From NCBI GenBank assembly GCA_028583405.1, contig CM053260.1, positions 22,438,147 through 22,502,146 of the forward strand: a stretch of DNA of 64,000 bases, written 5' to 3'. The translations under genes and the position numbers were made by a program. This DNA is from Pogonophryne albipinna. Its lineage: Eukaryota > Chordata > Actinopteri > Perciformes > Artedidraconidae. Shown here piece after piece: positions 25,001 to 57,300 of the stretch; the first letter of the stretch is position 1; each line of letters starts with the position of its first letter. The notes beneath the pieces are model-generated. The model did no database searches and had not been told where the DNA came from. It saw nothing but the letters and a program-made list of their open reading frames with translations.

Positions 25001-25124
25001 AGGGACTCTGTCTACCACCGGTCATTCCACCAACTATGTGATGGCAGTGGAGGTGCCTACAGATCAGAGTCAGAGACACTGGATCAAACGGGGAGTCGCC
25101 CTCATCTGTGCACTGGACTACTGA
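1..25124 (+). CDS. dnah1: Axonemal dynein heavy chain 1, 3' part (31 exons, 5' end outside window)
   Basis: This is the motor subunit of an inner-arm axonemal dynein, which hydrolyses ATP to slide doublet microtubules in cilia and sperm flagella. Exons read from splice sites: 1-40, 460-595, 735-943, 1450-1621, 1958-2149, 2242-2352, 3011-3196, 3278-3469, 3675-3842, 3925-4116, 4297-4428, 5368-5493, 5630-5749, 12604-12753, 12843-13003, 15267-15492, 15620-15815, 15954-16105, 16228-16424, 16538-16682, 17555-17713, 18340-18471, 18561-18731, 18906-19085, 19229-19405, 19830-20000, 20111-20241, 21827-21971, 22677-22883, 24067-24301, 25003-25124. All phases agree and no exon holds a stop. The 1676 residues equal the C-terminal 40% of a roughly 4270-residue chain. 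The DNAH1 assignment rests on remembered similarity along the whole length, including an ending [18 protein letters not shown]3, 7 and 12 are the nearest alternatives. The introns after exons 5, 19 and 28 have GC donors. Confidence 0.9.
2242..4428 (+). other. dnah1: DNAH1 stalk coiled coils and microtubule-binding domain (exons 6-11)
   Basis: Exons 6 and 7 encode charged heptad-rich sequence (coiled coil 1). Exons 8 and 9 (3278-3842) encode the globular microtubule-binding domain, with [29 protein letters not shown] and [16 protein letters not shown]. Exons 10 and 11 encode the returning coiled coil 2 ([20 protein letters not shown]) and the start of AAA5 ([20 protein letters not shown]). In dyneins this antiparallel stalk carries microtubule-affinity signals between the AAA ring and the tip. 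The order coil, globular tip, coil and the exon lengths match the family, with no missing block. Intron 6 (2353-3010) carries a hAT-type element; intron 11 (4429-5367) carries another repeat and a LINE-like tail. Confidence 0.88.
2375..2867. mobile_element. hAT-type miniature element in DNAH1 intron 6
   Basis: Inverted termini CAGGGGTGTCAAACTCA and TGAGTTTGACACCCCTG bound 493 bp, flanked by the perfect 8-bp duplication ACTTAGAG (2367-2374 and 2868-2875). The interior is AT-rich and carries no transposase. Confidence 0.87.
4462..4852. mobile_element. Inverted-repeat miniature element in DNAH1 intron 11
   Basis: The ends read TTAAAGGTAGGGTAGGTAA and, as its complement, TACCTACCCCACCTTTAA, so this is a short terminal-inverted-repeat element. 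A related, inverted copy lies at 62391-62666 in PFKFB4 intron 11; both share an interior block around the GAGCCGGC/GCCGGCTC motif and the ACAGATGGAAGGCTGACAGG segment. TTAA at each end may be target site or part of the repeat. Confidence 0.7.
5225..5303 (+). repeat. LINE/SINE-like 3' tail
   Basis: The segment reads GTGGGAAATTTGTCCCGTG...GGGATTAATAAAGGGATTCTGATTCTG, the typical end of a fish non-LTR retroelement with a short tandem tail. Upstream sequence to about 5000 may be part of the same copy but is not recognisable. Confidence 0.5.
5876..5945 (-). repeat. Left terminal repeat of the BEL/Pao element
   Basis: The 70 bases match 12409-12478 by eye and begin exactly after the AATAT duplication. 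This is the 3' repeat of the minus-strand element. Homology stops abruptly at 5945/5946. Confidence 0.8.
6380..7897 (-). pseudogene. BEL/Pao integrase region with in-frame stop
   Basis: Two same-frame blocks are separated by a single TAG near 7157. The upstream block (7897-7157) holds the H2C2 zinc-binding motif (H-x-x-x-x-H, then CTVC) and the first integrase aspartate in VDYFGPF. The downstream block (7156-6380) holds the second aspartate in IRSDNGTNF, the glutamate in GGVWERQ, so the D,D,E triad is still visible, and a C-terminal DUF5641-like domain (FQPGDIILI...). This enzyme would have inserted element DNA into the host. The stop codon and the upstream deletion make it a remnant. Confidence 0.8.
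7906..10029 (-). pseudogene. BEL/Pao protease and reverse transcriptase region
   Basis: This 707-codon open frame contains two CCHC-like zinc knuckles (starting CLFCHRDH and CFGCLTQGH), an aspartic protease-like block with [11 protein letters not shown] (DPG in place of the usual DSG or DTG) and a reverse transcriptase with the YVDD active site (NFYVDDCLK), the catalytic centre for copying element RNA to DNA. The frame stops at 7906-7908, shortly after the RT block, where the RNase H segment should begin. Its upstream link to the gag-like region changes frame near 10030-10105. Confidence 0.8.
10123..11526 (-). pseudogene. BEL/Pao gag-like region, frameshifted
   Basis: An open frame of 350 codons starts with ATG at 11526. 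It is highly charged, then coiled-coil-like, with a short glutamine-rich tandem repeat (QQQAKQL) encoded near 10865-10945. The coding signal then moves to another frame at about 10590-10340, which carries the [19 protein letters not shown] block of the DUF1759 gag-like family, and back again at about 10338-10123. At least two frameshifts therefore break the reading frame. It belongs to the element at 5876-12478 and was presumably once joined to the pol frame downstream. Confidence 0.75.
11746..12218. mobile_element. hAT-type miniature element nested in the BEL/Pao element
   Basis: Terminal inverted repeats CAGTGGCGGTTCTAG and CTAGAACCGCCCCTG bound 473 bp, flanked by a perfect 8-bp duplication CTCCCATC (11738-11745 and 12219-12226). 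The duplication size and the CAG...CTG termini are diagnostic of hAT transposons. Runs of G and C lie just inside the termini. There is no transposase frame, so it moved in trans, and its position shows it arrived after the retroelement. Confidence 0.85.
12409..12478 (-). repeat. Right terminal repeat of the BEL/Pao element
   Basis: Partner of 5876-5945, followed directly by AATAT (12479-12483). This is the 5' repeat of the minus-strand element. Confidence 0.8.
13052..14833. mobile_element. hAT-type element in DNAH1 intron 15
   Basis: Inverted termini CAGGGGTGGGGAACCT and AGGTTTTT-free partner GGTTCCCCACCCCTG bound 1782 bp, flanked by the perfect 8-bp duplication GTTTAAAA (13044-13051 and 14834-14841). 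TACGGCCCTCGAGG recurs in inverted order near both ends, as in other fish copies of this type. The interior holds a separate long inverted repeat (13249-13953), probably a second insertion, and a segment (about 14130-14540) related to 27185-27600 in MAPKAPK3 intron 1. No transposase frame is visible. Confidence 0.82.
13249..13953. repeat. Long inverted repeat (about 195-bp arms) inside the hAT element
   Basis: The arm 13249-13442 and the arm 13758-13953 are near-perfect reverse complements with a spacer of about 315 bases. The same hypothetical peptide appears on the minus strand of one arm and the plus strand of the other, which is how the symmetry shows. It could be a foldback-type element or an inverted duplication. 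The RNA would form a long hairpin in the DNAH1 pre-mRNA. Confidence 0.75.
17077..17292 (+). repeat. Minisatellite with CTCTC spacers in DNAH1 intron 20
   Basis: A block of about 45 bases beginning CAGCAGTC(C/T)AACTGGGACA occurs three times, at 17077, 17149 and 17249, separated by CTCTC pentamer runs of different length (period 72 then 100). The rest of the intron (16683-17554) shows nothing else I recognise. Confidence 0.8.
17730..17783 (+). repeat. (TC)n microsatellite
   Basis: A pure CT dinucleotide run of about 52 bases lies 17 bases after the donor of DNAH1 exon 21. Confidence 0.85.
18836..18905 (+). repeat. CTCTC satellite forming the acceptor tract of DNAH1 exon 24
   Basis: A polypyrimidine run of CTCTCCTC-type units extends right up to the CCAG acceptor at 18905/18906, so the repeat itself is the pyrimidine tract. 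Confidence 0.8.
20867..21210 (+). repeat. 344-bp polypyrimidine satellite in DNAH1 intron 27
   Basis: The + strand is almost entirely C and T in CTCTC/CTCTCC units, broken by isolated G in recurring CCCGTCC and CTCCGTCC variants and one A near 21176. Long open frames on both strands here are artefacts of the repeat. The rest of intron 27 (20242-21826) has no gene-like signal. Confidence 0.88.
21977..22059 (+). repeat. (AC)n microsatellite at the exon 28 donor of DNAH1
   Basis: About 83 bases of AC repeat, with two GCAC interruptions near the end, start five bases into intron 28, directly after the GC donor. Confidence 0.9.
22884..23202. other. AT-rich intron sequence, DNAH1 intron 29
   Basis: T-rich sequence with no recognisable element or open frame precedes the piggyBac-like element. 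The rest of the intron after that element (23674-24066) holds an ATTCTGATTCT tail-like fragment at about 23720 and AT-rich sequence. Confidence 0.4.
23207..23669. mobile_element. piggyBac-like miniature element in DNAH1 intron 29
   Basis: Inverted termini CCCTTAGATGCATGAGTG and CACTCGTGCATCTAAGGG bound 463 bp, and TTAA flanks each side (23203-23206 and 23670-23673). TTAA duplication is the hallmark of piggyBac. Subterminal TAAGTGGGTC and GACCCACTTA form a second inverted pair. No transposase. Confidence 0.82.
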
Positions 25125-25235
25125 ATACACACACTCTTATTCATACACAAAAACACCTGTAAAAAACGGTATTGTTTCACGGCTCACTACAATTATAATT
25201 GCAGTTATGGTCAAACAGACACTTTGCACTTTGTC

Positions 25236-25241
25236 ATTAAA
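25236..25241 (+). terminator. Probable DNAH1 poly(A) signal (ATTAAA)
   Basis: ATTAAA lies 112 bases after the DNAH1 stop codon, the first close variant of the vertebrate polyadenylation hexamer downstream. Transcript data would be needed to confirm use. Confidence 0.5.
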
Positions 25242-49536
<24,295 letters not shown>

Positions 49537-50695
49537 GACTCTGAGGACTGTCCGGGCGGGACAGGAAGTGAAGACGAGAAGCAGCTCAGAGGAAGAGGAG
49601 TGGTGGATTTTTGCAGGAGAAAATCATTTGAAGTCAGGGACTCTTGAGAGACTGGATGATGAGAAAAGGTTCTCTAAAATAAGGGGAAACATAGGAACAA
49701 GTCAGAGCTGGACATTAATAAGACATATCAGGTTGTGATAAGACGTGTTTCTACTGTCAGTGGAAGAAATCAACAGCTTTGCTCACTGTGGTTCTTTCTG
49801 TTTCATTTTTATGTACGTGGTTTTTAGACTGTTTGTAAGTCTGTGTGCAGACATGAGTATTTGTAGTGACCGTGTTTTGTGTCTTTGAATGTTTTGTTGC
49901 CTATTTGAGGTCTCCTTTGTAATCATGCACTAGTGTACAAACCAAACACAGACAGACAAAGCGAGTGTGGACAGACCCGTGATAGTGTCACGGACACTAC
50001 GTCTATTTATATATACAGTCTATGGGACAGACTGAAACCAGAACTCACTTTACGTGCACTGTGGCCAGTTTCTCTTCTGCTGACGAAAAAAAGCAACGTC
50101 TCCATTCATTTCAACTTAAGAGAGTATTTTTGGATGCAAGCTGTTCATTTTACTCATCACATTACATGACATTTATTATGACGCTTTTATCCAAAGCCAC
50201 TTACAAAAAGTGCAATTAATCGTAAGGATACAAATTCAGAACAGCAAGAATCCTGCGAGTACATTAACTTCAAATAGGCTAAACCATTTTAAATTCTACA
50301 AACACTTTACAAAGATTGTATTTGTCAAGGTGCAGTTGACCTATGTCAGTTTTCAGTAGTCTTTAAACCAATTTGGAGCCACGATACTAAAAACTAAACT
50401 TGCTTTACCCTGGTCCGACTCAGCGTCAATGGATCACCATTGTGTCCCCACTAATGGAGCAATAAGTAAACAACCTGTCTGCTTCCTGTCCGCATGCGGC
50501 CACAGAGCCTAATGCAAGCAGCAGTGGGGTAATGGATTGTAACATGTAGGAGTTGTGTCATTTTCTCTTGAGAAAGGTCTTATGTGGGATGAGTCAATGC
50601 GTCCATGTATTACAGTTTCACTTCACATTGAACCCCCCCCCCCCTGTAGAGATATGATTTGTCCACACTGTTGTAAATAAAACTTTATAAAGTAA
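49537..50695 (+). other. mapkapk3: MAPKAPK3 3' UTR with poly(A) signal
   Basis: The sequence after the TGA at 49534-49536 has no long open frame and leads to a clean AATAAA at 50676-50681, giving a 3' UTR of about 1.15 kb. At about 50150-50215 it contains a common fish repeat fragment (CGCTTTTATCCAAAGC...CTTACA), whose reverse complement recurs at about 35584-35612. Confidence 0.6.
50676..50681 (+). terminator. MAPKAPK3 poly(A) signal (AATAAA)
   Basis: A canonical AATAAA hexamer sits about 1.14 kb past the MAPKAPK3 stop codon, followed by TG- and T-rich sequence (50699-50730) that resembles a downstream element. Confidence 0.6.
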
Positions 50696-51968
50696 AGCTT
50701 TGTTTGTACGATGTGTTATTTTTCTCAGGACCTTGGAGCTTTGTTTTTGTAATCGTCCTTTCAGGCTTTGTGAGGCCGCTAATAATAGCAGCAGTGAAGT
50801 AGTTGTTTGGGACGCGGCCATCTGACTGGAAAAGGTCAACATTATTATGTTTAGATGATATGGCGAGTACCTTTACCCCACTTTGATCACATGCTTACCC
50901 CTGCAGTATTTAGGTGATGGGTGAGGGCAAGCTTATCATAAACACAACCAGGCTTTCCTGGCTGTAAATATGGGAGCCATGATTGCATGACGTCCAACTA
51001 GAGCCAGTCCTCTCAGCTGTGTTGTGCTCCATGCACTTGAAGTATAACAGTTGTTGAATAAGACAATTATAATTATACAGGGTGTATTTTGAGGGTGGAA
51101 TTTTACAGGGTGTTGCAAATGACTTACTCATTTGGAGGCAGTGGTACTTTTCCTATTTGTCAAGACAAGCACAGTCATGATTACAGCATCTGTAAAACTT
51201 GTTTGATGTGGACAAAACAGTGTCAGTGTCTGCTTCCTACTTGTGTTTTTCCTCACAACAATCACTGATCCTCCTCCTCCAGGGATTTACAGACTCCAGA
51301 GATACTTATTATTAGGTCAAAGGTCAGAAGTAAAGTTCAGTATTGGGTTAGATTTTTCCACATTATTCAGAAGAGATAAATGGTGATGTTTTAAAGGGGC
51401 CCTATTATGCACATGTTCAGAGTTCACATTTGTATGTTGTGTCTCTACTGTGACATGTCTCCATGCTTTTAATGTTCAAAAAGCTCTTTATTTTTCTCAT
51501 ACTGCCTGTGCTGCAGCTCCTCTTTTCACCCTCTGTCTGAAACCAGAGCCCAGTCTGCTCTGTTGTGATTTGTCAACCGCGGTTGATCTCTCTGCTCTTT
51601 AAGGAGGAATGTGTTTGTCAGTGGAGAGCCATCTGACCTTTAATCATTAAAGCCATTCTCAGGCCACGTTGTCACCTGTCCGAGCTCCATGGTTCATTTT
51701 ATTTTTGTTTTCTGACCTCAATAACCTCCTATTGTCTTCCTCCTCTCTATCTTTTGTGATTGTTTGTCTTATTCCTGCACAGATATGCAGCTACAGGCCT
51801 GGGGTCCAAAAGGAGTGCCATCACTTCAACGTGCTGCTGATAATGGTATCATTAGAACCACTGAAATAGTCTCAAGCCAAGACTGTGCTTTCCCTGGCCA
51901 CCAAATCTTTGTTCCACCCGGTCAAGAAGGCTGGATAATGACAATAACACATTGTCGATAAATATAGA

Positions 51969-52090
51969 TATATAACTCAGTGGAATAGTGCGCTGAACTT
52001 TGAATCAGGGGATAGCAAGCTTGAGTCCCACTGCAGTCAACATGTCGTTGTGTCCCTGGGCAAGACACTTGAGGACACTTAATTTATTTA
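51969..52090 (+). mobile_element. tRNA-derived SINE fragment
   Basis: The A-box-like ATAACTCAGTGGAATAGTGC and B-box-like GCTTGAGTCCCACT are followed by GTCGTTGTGTCCCTGGGCAA, the body typical of a fish tRNA-type SINE. It is degraded and lacks a clear tail. Confidence 0.65.
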
Positions 52091-52652
52091 ATTAAAACAG
52101 CATGCTTTTTTCTGCGTAAGTGCCACTTAATTAACAAAATTACCCTCTTTCCTTACATGGTTTGTTGCCTTATACATTTGTCTATAAATATATAAATCTC
52201 AAATGAATGTTGTATTAAAAAAAGAAGAAGCGTTTTGTCCCTCGTCGGAAGAATCACCAGTAATCACAGATGTGTTCTGAATGTTTATGTCACACCCCAA
52301 TGGATGTAAAAACAACTTCTGACGAACAGCACCAGTAATAGTTTAGGCATGAAAATAATGAAGAGATCCACAATCTAATTATATTGAATCAATGCGTAGA
52401 GATTCGTAAAGCCTGTTTAATAGATTCGTAAAGCCTGTTTAATAGTGATGCTATGTGTAACCCATGGAAACATGTCAAAGGAAGGATAGTAAACAGCAGC
52501 AAAACAAGTTCTGCAAGTTGCTGCTGGAAAACTTCCAAACTCTTCCAGTTTGGTTCCTGTAGCTTCGCAATGCAACAGTACAACAGTGCATAGGAGGTAA
52601 CCTTAACAGTGTGTGCTATTCTATGTATTCAATTAATTAAAGGGTGTCCTAA

Positions 52653-53066
52653 GTGGTGGAAAGTAACTAAGTACATTTACTCAAGTACTGTGCTATTTTA
52701 TACTTCACTTTACTTCAGAGTCACATATTGTACTTTTTACTCCACTATACCATTATGTAACACTGATCGTTACAGTTATATATAAAAACACATGATATAT
52801 ATAATGATATGATGTACTGTTCTACTAATAAACCCAGTATTTGTACAAAATTTCTACAATTGGCTCTGATTTAACAAACGTTGGATAATCTATTATAATA
52901 TTCTATAATAATACAATTCTATGAAAGAGCCATTTGCATGCTTGGTACTACTTGAAGTACATGTTGATGCTAACACTTTTGTATTTATTTGAATTCAGGA
53001 TTTTAAGACCATAGTATTTGTACTTTTACTTAAGTTAAGGATGTGTACTTCTTGCACCTCTGCTGT
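52653..53066. repeat. AAGTACATTTACTCAAGTACT-type repeat
   Basis: The left end (GTGGTGGAAAGTAACTAAGT) and the reverse complement of the right end (AGAGGTGCAAGAAGTACACA) are similar, suggesting an imperfect inverted-repeat element. Related fragments occur at about 26405, 56680-57030 and 57597-58030. Confidence 0.6.
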
Positions 53067-53199
53067 ACACACAGTATGTCCTTTTATGTTACCTACAATG
53101 TAGCATACGAGTCATCATGATGCAACATAAGCCCTGTCATGACTTGTGGCTTTTTTTCAGCAGTGTGTGCGTGCGTGTAAGTAAGCTTCCTCCCAGTCC

Positions 53200-53366
53200 A
53201 TGTCCCACACACACTCATTAATATAGGGTGCGTGTGTGTGAGAGCAGCATCAGTGTGTTGCTCAGCAGTTGGACGCACGTTCACAGGCAGCGCTGCTCCA
53301 TCAGACAGACTCCCATGATGAGAGGCTCATCAGGCACCAAACTCACACACAAACCGGACAGAGCGG
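53200..53366 (+). other. Candidate alternative first exon upstream of PFKFB4
   Basis: A short open frame starts at the tandem ATG codons 53315 and 53318, encodes MMRGSSGTKLTHKPDRA and ends one base into the next codon at a consensus donor (GCGG|GTAAGA, 53366/53367). That phase is the same as PFKFB4 exon 1, so splicing to 58976 would give A-V-C-M-T-N in frame. A weak TATA-like ATTAATATA lies at 53217-53225. Other family members are known to use alternative 5' exons. There is no direct evidence of transcription here, and a short frame ending at a donor can occur by chance. Confidence 0.3.
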
Positions 53367-55150
53367 GTAAGACACGTCCATGTGAACCTCTTTAATATAC
53401 CCGTGCATGGTGGGAGTTTAGCTCGTGCATGTTTAACCAGATGACAGCCAGAGAAAGGGACATTAAGTCCTTCCGAGACGTAAACAAGAGCCGATGTGCC
53501 GTCGGTGTGTAGCGCTGTCACCTTTACCCTACATAACAACAACAGGCGGCTGTCTTTGCTTTTATTGTAGCAACCAGCCTCATTTGTTTGTGCTTTGACA
53601 CAGAGGATGGTGAACTGTCAGGCGGATGTGTTTAGGCTGCTGTCGACATTTAAAAAAACACATACAAATATGCATTAATGCGCGTAACATTAACCGATCT
53701 CTCAGGTCTTTATTTGTTTGTATTCTACTGATCATGATGGAGATGCTGCTGCAGAGTTGCATTTTCTAGTTGTTTGTTGTATTTATGGTTGTTGTACAGT
53801 TCACACTGCGATTGCTTTCTATCTTCTGAGCTCTGAATGTTGGTTTCTGGGCTGAATACATCCCTCAGTGTGGTGGATGCTGATTTACTGCCAAGTGTAT
53901 AACATACTATATTAGGAAATGACTTATATTCAGTATGGAGCAGGCTAAAGGCTGTTAGCTGCTATCAGAGATCCAGGCAGCAGCTGGGAGAAAGAGGAGG
54001 AGCTCACACAGCTTCCTGTTCATGTCCCTATGTAAAGAATGCAATACACCACATTTAACCTTTATGTGATTTATTTCAAATAGTGTGCATATCAGTTACT
54101 GCCTGCTGCTGTTCTCTAAAACACTATCCAAGCTTTATGCAGATAAGATAAGCTACTTTAAATAACACAGTTGCCTGACTAACTTTAACACAAAGTATGT
54201 TTCACAGTTAGTTGAGTTTGCCTAAAACAACATTGGATTTGTATCTGAAAAGCCACAAATCTATCCCCAACTTGAGTTACTGTGCCATTTCAAATGGACT
54301 TGATGAACCTGACATATATTACAGTCTACTAGCAGTCAGGGGATTTGAGAGTAAGAGCTATTTAATTAGAAACGTCCATCTTGCCATATCTAGGTCACAG
54401 GCCCTGTTGCTAGTCTAAAGCTTGATATACTCAGTGTGTCAGATAGTCCAGGAACATAAACAGATGAACAGATATTATCTTTGCTTCTCATTGTATGAGA
54501 AACACTTGCACAGTGTAATTCAATCTAACCCACACACCTCTGCAAAAGCAATCTCTTTGTAAATAATCATTTTGTTGACATGAGGATGTATCTCATGGTC
54601 ATTTTATAAGTCTGAGATGGACAACATATTGGAAACACTTTTATACAAATCCTCTGACATGTTTCTCCCACCAAATCTGAACATTTATAGAAATGTGTTG
54701 CACTTGCAGGGCTGTTGAGTTGTTTGCATTACAGGTTTTTTTTATTACACTGGTAGTTTACAAGTCTGTCAACACACCTACAGAGACAGAGGGAGAGTAA
54801 TGCTGCCCCCTCATGGACACTCTTATCATGCTTGTTGGGATTACCTTAAATGCCCTCAATAGAAATAGGAATACAATTTTCTCAAAATGTATCCCCTAGT
54901 GATTGCTGATTTATCTGTGGAAACGTTCAGTACCATAAACGGCAATGTAAATATTTGTATATTGTCACAATAAATCTAAGAGCATCACGGAGCCAAATTT
55001 AGCACAAAACATAAAATAATCTACATCTAGATGGTTCAACTTCAATATCATGTGAAAAGTATTTCACACCACTACTGCTATCTTATCCATTTACAAGAAT
55101 GTTGAAGAAGCAATGGCTATGGTGTTATTGTTCCTCTTTTAGGCCTACAG
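53367..55150. other. Intergenic or PFKFB4-upstream sequence
   Basis: No open frame of a known family and no bounded element seen. If the candidate exon at 53315 is real, this is intron. Confidence 0.4.
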
Positions 55151-55153
55151 CAA

Positions 55154-55927
55154 GGCCCGTTCTCATTTCAGCAAATCCCCCTCCTCGACTCCTCGGTCCT
55201 CCGGTAGTGACCCGGAAATGAATTTCAGCGCGCCATGTTGAAGGACATCTCATTTCTCGAAATGCACTTCGAGGACCGAGCATCGAGCATCGAGGAGGCT
55301 CTCTGGAGGAGCTCTAACCGAGGATACACTGATGGGTCCTCCACGGTCCTCCACGGCTCCTTCGTGGATGCATTTCCGGCAACAGAGATGTTTCAAAGAG
55401 TCGTGACGCACGGCCGGACTGATCTCAGCCAATGACAGCTCTGCATGCATCCCCTGGATATTATTTTATTAACTGCTCTCATCGCGACGCGATGTTTCCA
55501 GAGAGAACAGCTGTGAGGTCCATGCAGAAAGCAGAGCAGTGTGTATAATATATATCACTCAGTATAACAGGCCTACTCTCTTTATTTGCTGTAGTTTAGT
55601 AGATATCTACAAACAAAGAGTCCATATTTTTCTAAAACCATTTAGTGCTTCACATAATAAAATACACAACGGCTGTTAGGCTGTAGGTGCGTGTGTGTTT
55701 GGTACAGTGTGTGCGTAGATGCAGCGGACAGACAGGTCTCAGTTGGTTTGGTGTCCTCTGCTTACTTTTAATACTTGTAAATAAAACTTTTGGTCCGTCA
55801 TTTATTTTCCTCATTGTAGCGACCAGAGAGGGGGGGGGGGATATATCCAGTCTCTGATAGTGTTACGTTAATATGAGAGTGCTCTGTTTGATTCTGAAAT
55901 CGTATATATATGTATATAAATATATAC

Positions 55928-55981
<54 letters not shown>

Positions 55982-56273
55982 GCATCTGTAGCCTGTTATT
56001 GTCTCATTATTCCGCACTGTGAATGAATCAAAGTCATCATGAACACATCTGTCCATCAGACAGAGGGCTGCTGTGCCTCCTGTCATCATTAATGGACGTC
56101 TCTTTAAAATGACCGCTCAGAGGAGAGGAGTTCTCATTTCTCTAACCGCCTGCTGCTTCCCCTCCTCTCTCCTCGGCTCCTCGGCTCACATCTCCTGTGG
56201 GCGGGACTAAGTATCGAGGATAGGAGTCGAGGAGGGGAGTCGAGGAGGGGAGTTAGATAAATGAGAAAGGGCC
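55154..56273. mobile_element. Inverted-repeat DNA element upstream of PFKFB4
   Basis: The ends GGCCCGTTCTCATTT and AAATGAGAAAGGGCC are inverted repeats, with further inverted homology inside (CCCTCCTCGACTCCTCGG against GGAGTCGAGGAGGGG). CAA flanks both sides (55151-55153 and 56274-56276), a possible 3-bp duplication as in PIF/Harbinger-type elements, although those prefer TWA. The 1120-bp interior holds a TA/TG microsatellite at 55902-55979 and a run of G at 55831. No transposase. Confidence 0.6.
55902..55979 (+). repeat. (TA)n-(TG)n microsatellite
   Basis: TATATA-rich sequence followed by about 23 TG units, inside the inverted-repeat element. Confidence 0.85.
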
Positions 56274-57039
56274 CAAGAGACAAGAGGAGTATGAACCAAG
56301 CACAAACATTACACGCCCACAGTGAGGAAGGTGAAACAAGGCAACATAACAAGTGGACACACCTGTGTGGGTGGATCATGGGTTACTTTACCAACTGGGT
56401 TTAGCTCCTGCTGCCCACAAGAATCTTAGAATAACAAGACAAAGGAAATAATAAAGAAATAGAACAATAATTATCTTGCAACTTGACAAAATACCTTTTT
56501 CTAAGCATTCATTTTGAGGTGCTATATCATGAAAATGTAACAAAGAACATCAGAGATGCCTCAAACACAGGCAGACTTGGACATGTCCAATGTGTCTCTA
56601 TTAAAGTACCATCACTTTGTCAGTATCGAGCACATTTCTCAACCACCCCGCTGTTGTATATATATTATATACTACACTCAGATATTGTTCTTAAGTAAAA
56701 ATAAAACTACCACAGTGTAGGCACACCAGTAGTAAAAGCACTCAATATGCAAATTAACCCATTCCAGAATCAATTATCATATGTTTAATTATAATTATTG
56801 ATGCATTAATGTGTTTATCACAGTTGGTAAAAGGGGTTGTTGATATTTCACATTATTAGTCAAAATCTGTAAAGGAACTGAAGGTATACATTTAGTGGAG
56901 TCAAAGTATGATTCAGCTCTGAATTGTTGTGAGGTAGACGTACAAAGTAGCAACAAATTATAATACTAAAGTAAAGTGCAAGTATCTAAAAATTGAAATT
57001 AAGTACAGTACTTGAGTAAATGTACTACACACTAAAAGT

Positions 57040-57300
57040 GTGTTATGTCGCTGCGCACTCAGCACAGCTGTCGTCATTTACGGTAAACCGGAAGTTGTGC
57101 TGCGCCCGTGCTGCGGTTATTACGGCCGACCGTTGGTGAGCCCCGATCACGTGACCGCGACAGCTGTGAGGAGAGCCGTGTCATCTCCATCCCGCAGAGC
57201 AGCGCGGATGAAACACCGGTCACACTCAGAGCAGCATTCGGGGAAAAGGCCCGGTGTTCCCGCCGCGGCAGCCTCCACCTCCACCTCGCCTCAAGACGAC
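57040..57300 (+). promoter_or_regulatory. CpG-rich 5' region of PFKFB4 with CACGTG E-box
   Basis: The stretch is distinctly richer in G, C and CpG than its surroundings and leads straight into the PFKFB4 start codon, as expected of a CpG-island promoter or 5' UTR. A palindromic E-box, TCACGTGAC, lies at 57147-57155. Its core contains ACGTG, which would also suit HIF binding. PFKFB4 is known to be hypoxia-inducible in mammals, so a HIF or bHLH-zip role is plausible but inferred. Confidence 0.5.

Larger units (their letters stand above)
17555..25124 (+). other. dnah1: DNAH1 AAA6 and C-terminal domain (exons 21-31)
   Basis: AAA6 is marked by [49 protein letters not shown] and [20 protein letters not shown]. 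The C-terminal domain follows with [102 protein letters not shown] and the last residues before TGA at 25122-25124. These are standard landmarks of axonemal heavy chains, so the protein ends at its normal place. Exon 24 follows a CTCTC satellite and exon 28 ends at a GC donor beside a CA repeat. Confidence 0.88.
50696..53199. other. MAPKAPK3-PFKFB4 intergenic region, proximal part
   Basis: No gene is recognisable on either strand. A TTAAAGGGGCCCTATTATGC repeat end lies at 51393-51412, a SINE at 51969-52090 and an AAGTACATTTA-type repeat at 52653-53066. A 23-base unit (AGATTCGTAAAGCCTGTTTAATA) is tandemly duplicated at 52399-52444. Confidence 0.45.

Noticed and set aside
51669..51961. Small overlapping frames after MAPKAPK3
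   Set aside because: Short, overlapping in different frames, no recognisable domain and flanked by repeats.
51969..52040. tRNA gene
   Set aside because: It has A- and B-box-like segments but continues into a SINE body and cannot form a full cloverleaf by eye.
55235..55435. 66-codon frame upstream of PFKFB4
   Set aside because: It lies within the inverted-repeat element, is built from repeated CGAGGACC/CATCGAGG motifs and matches no family.
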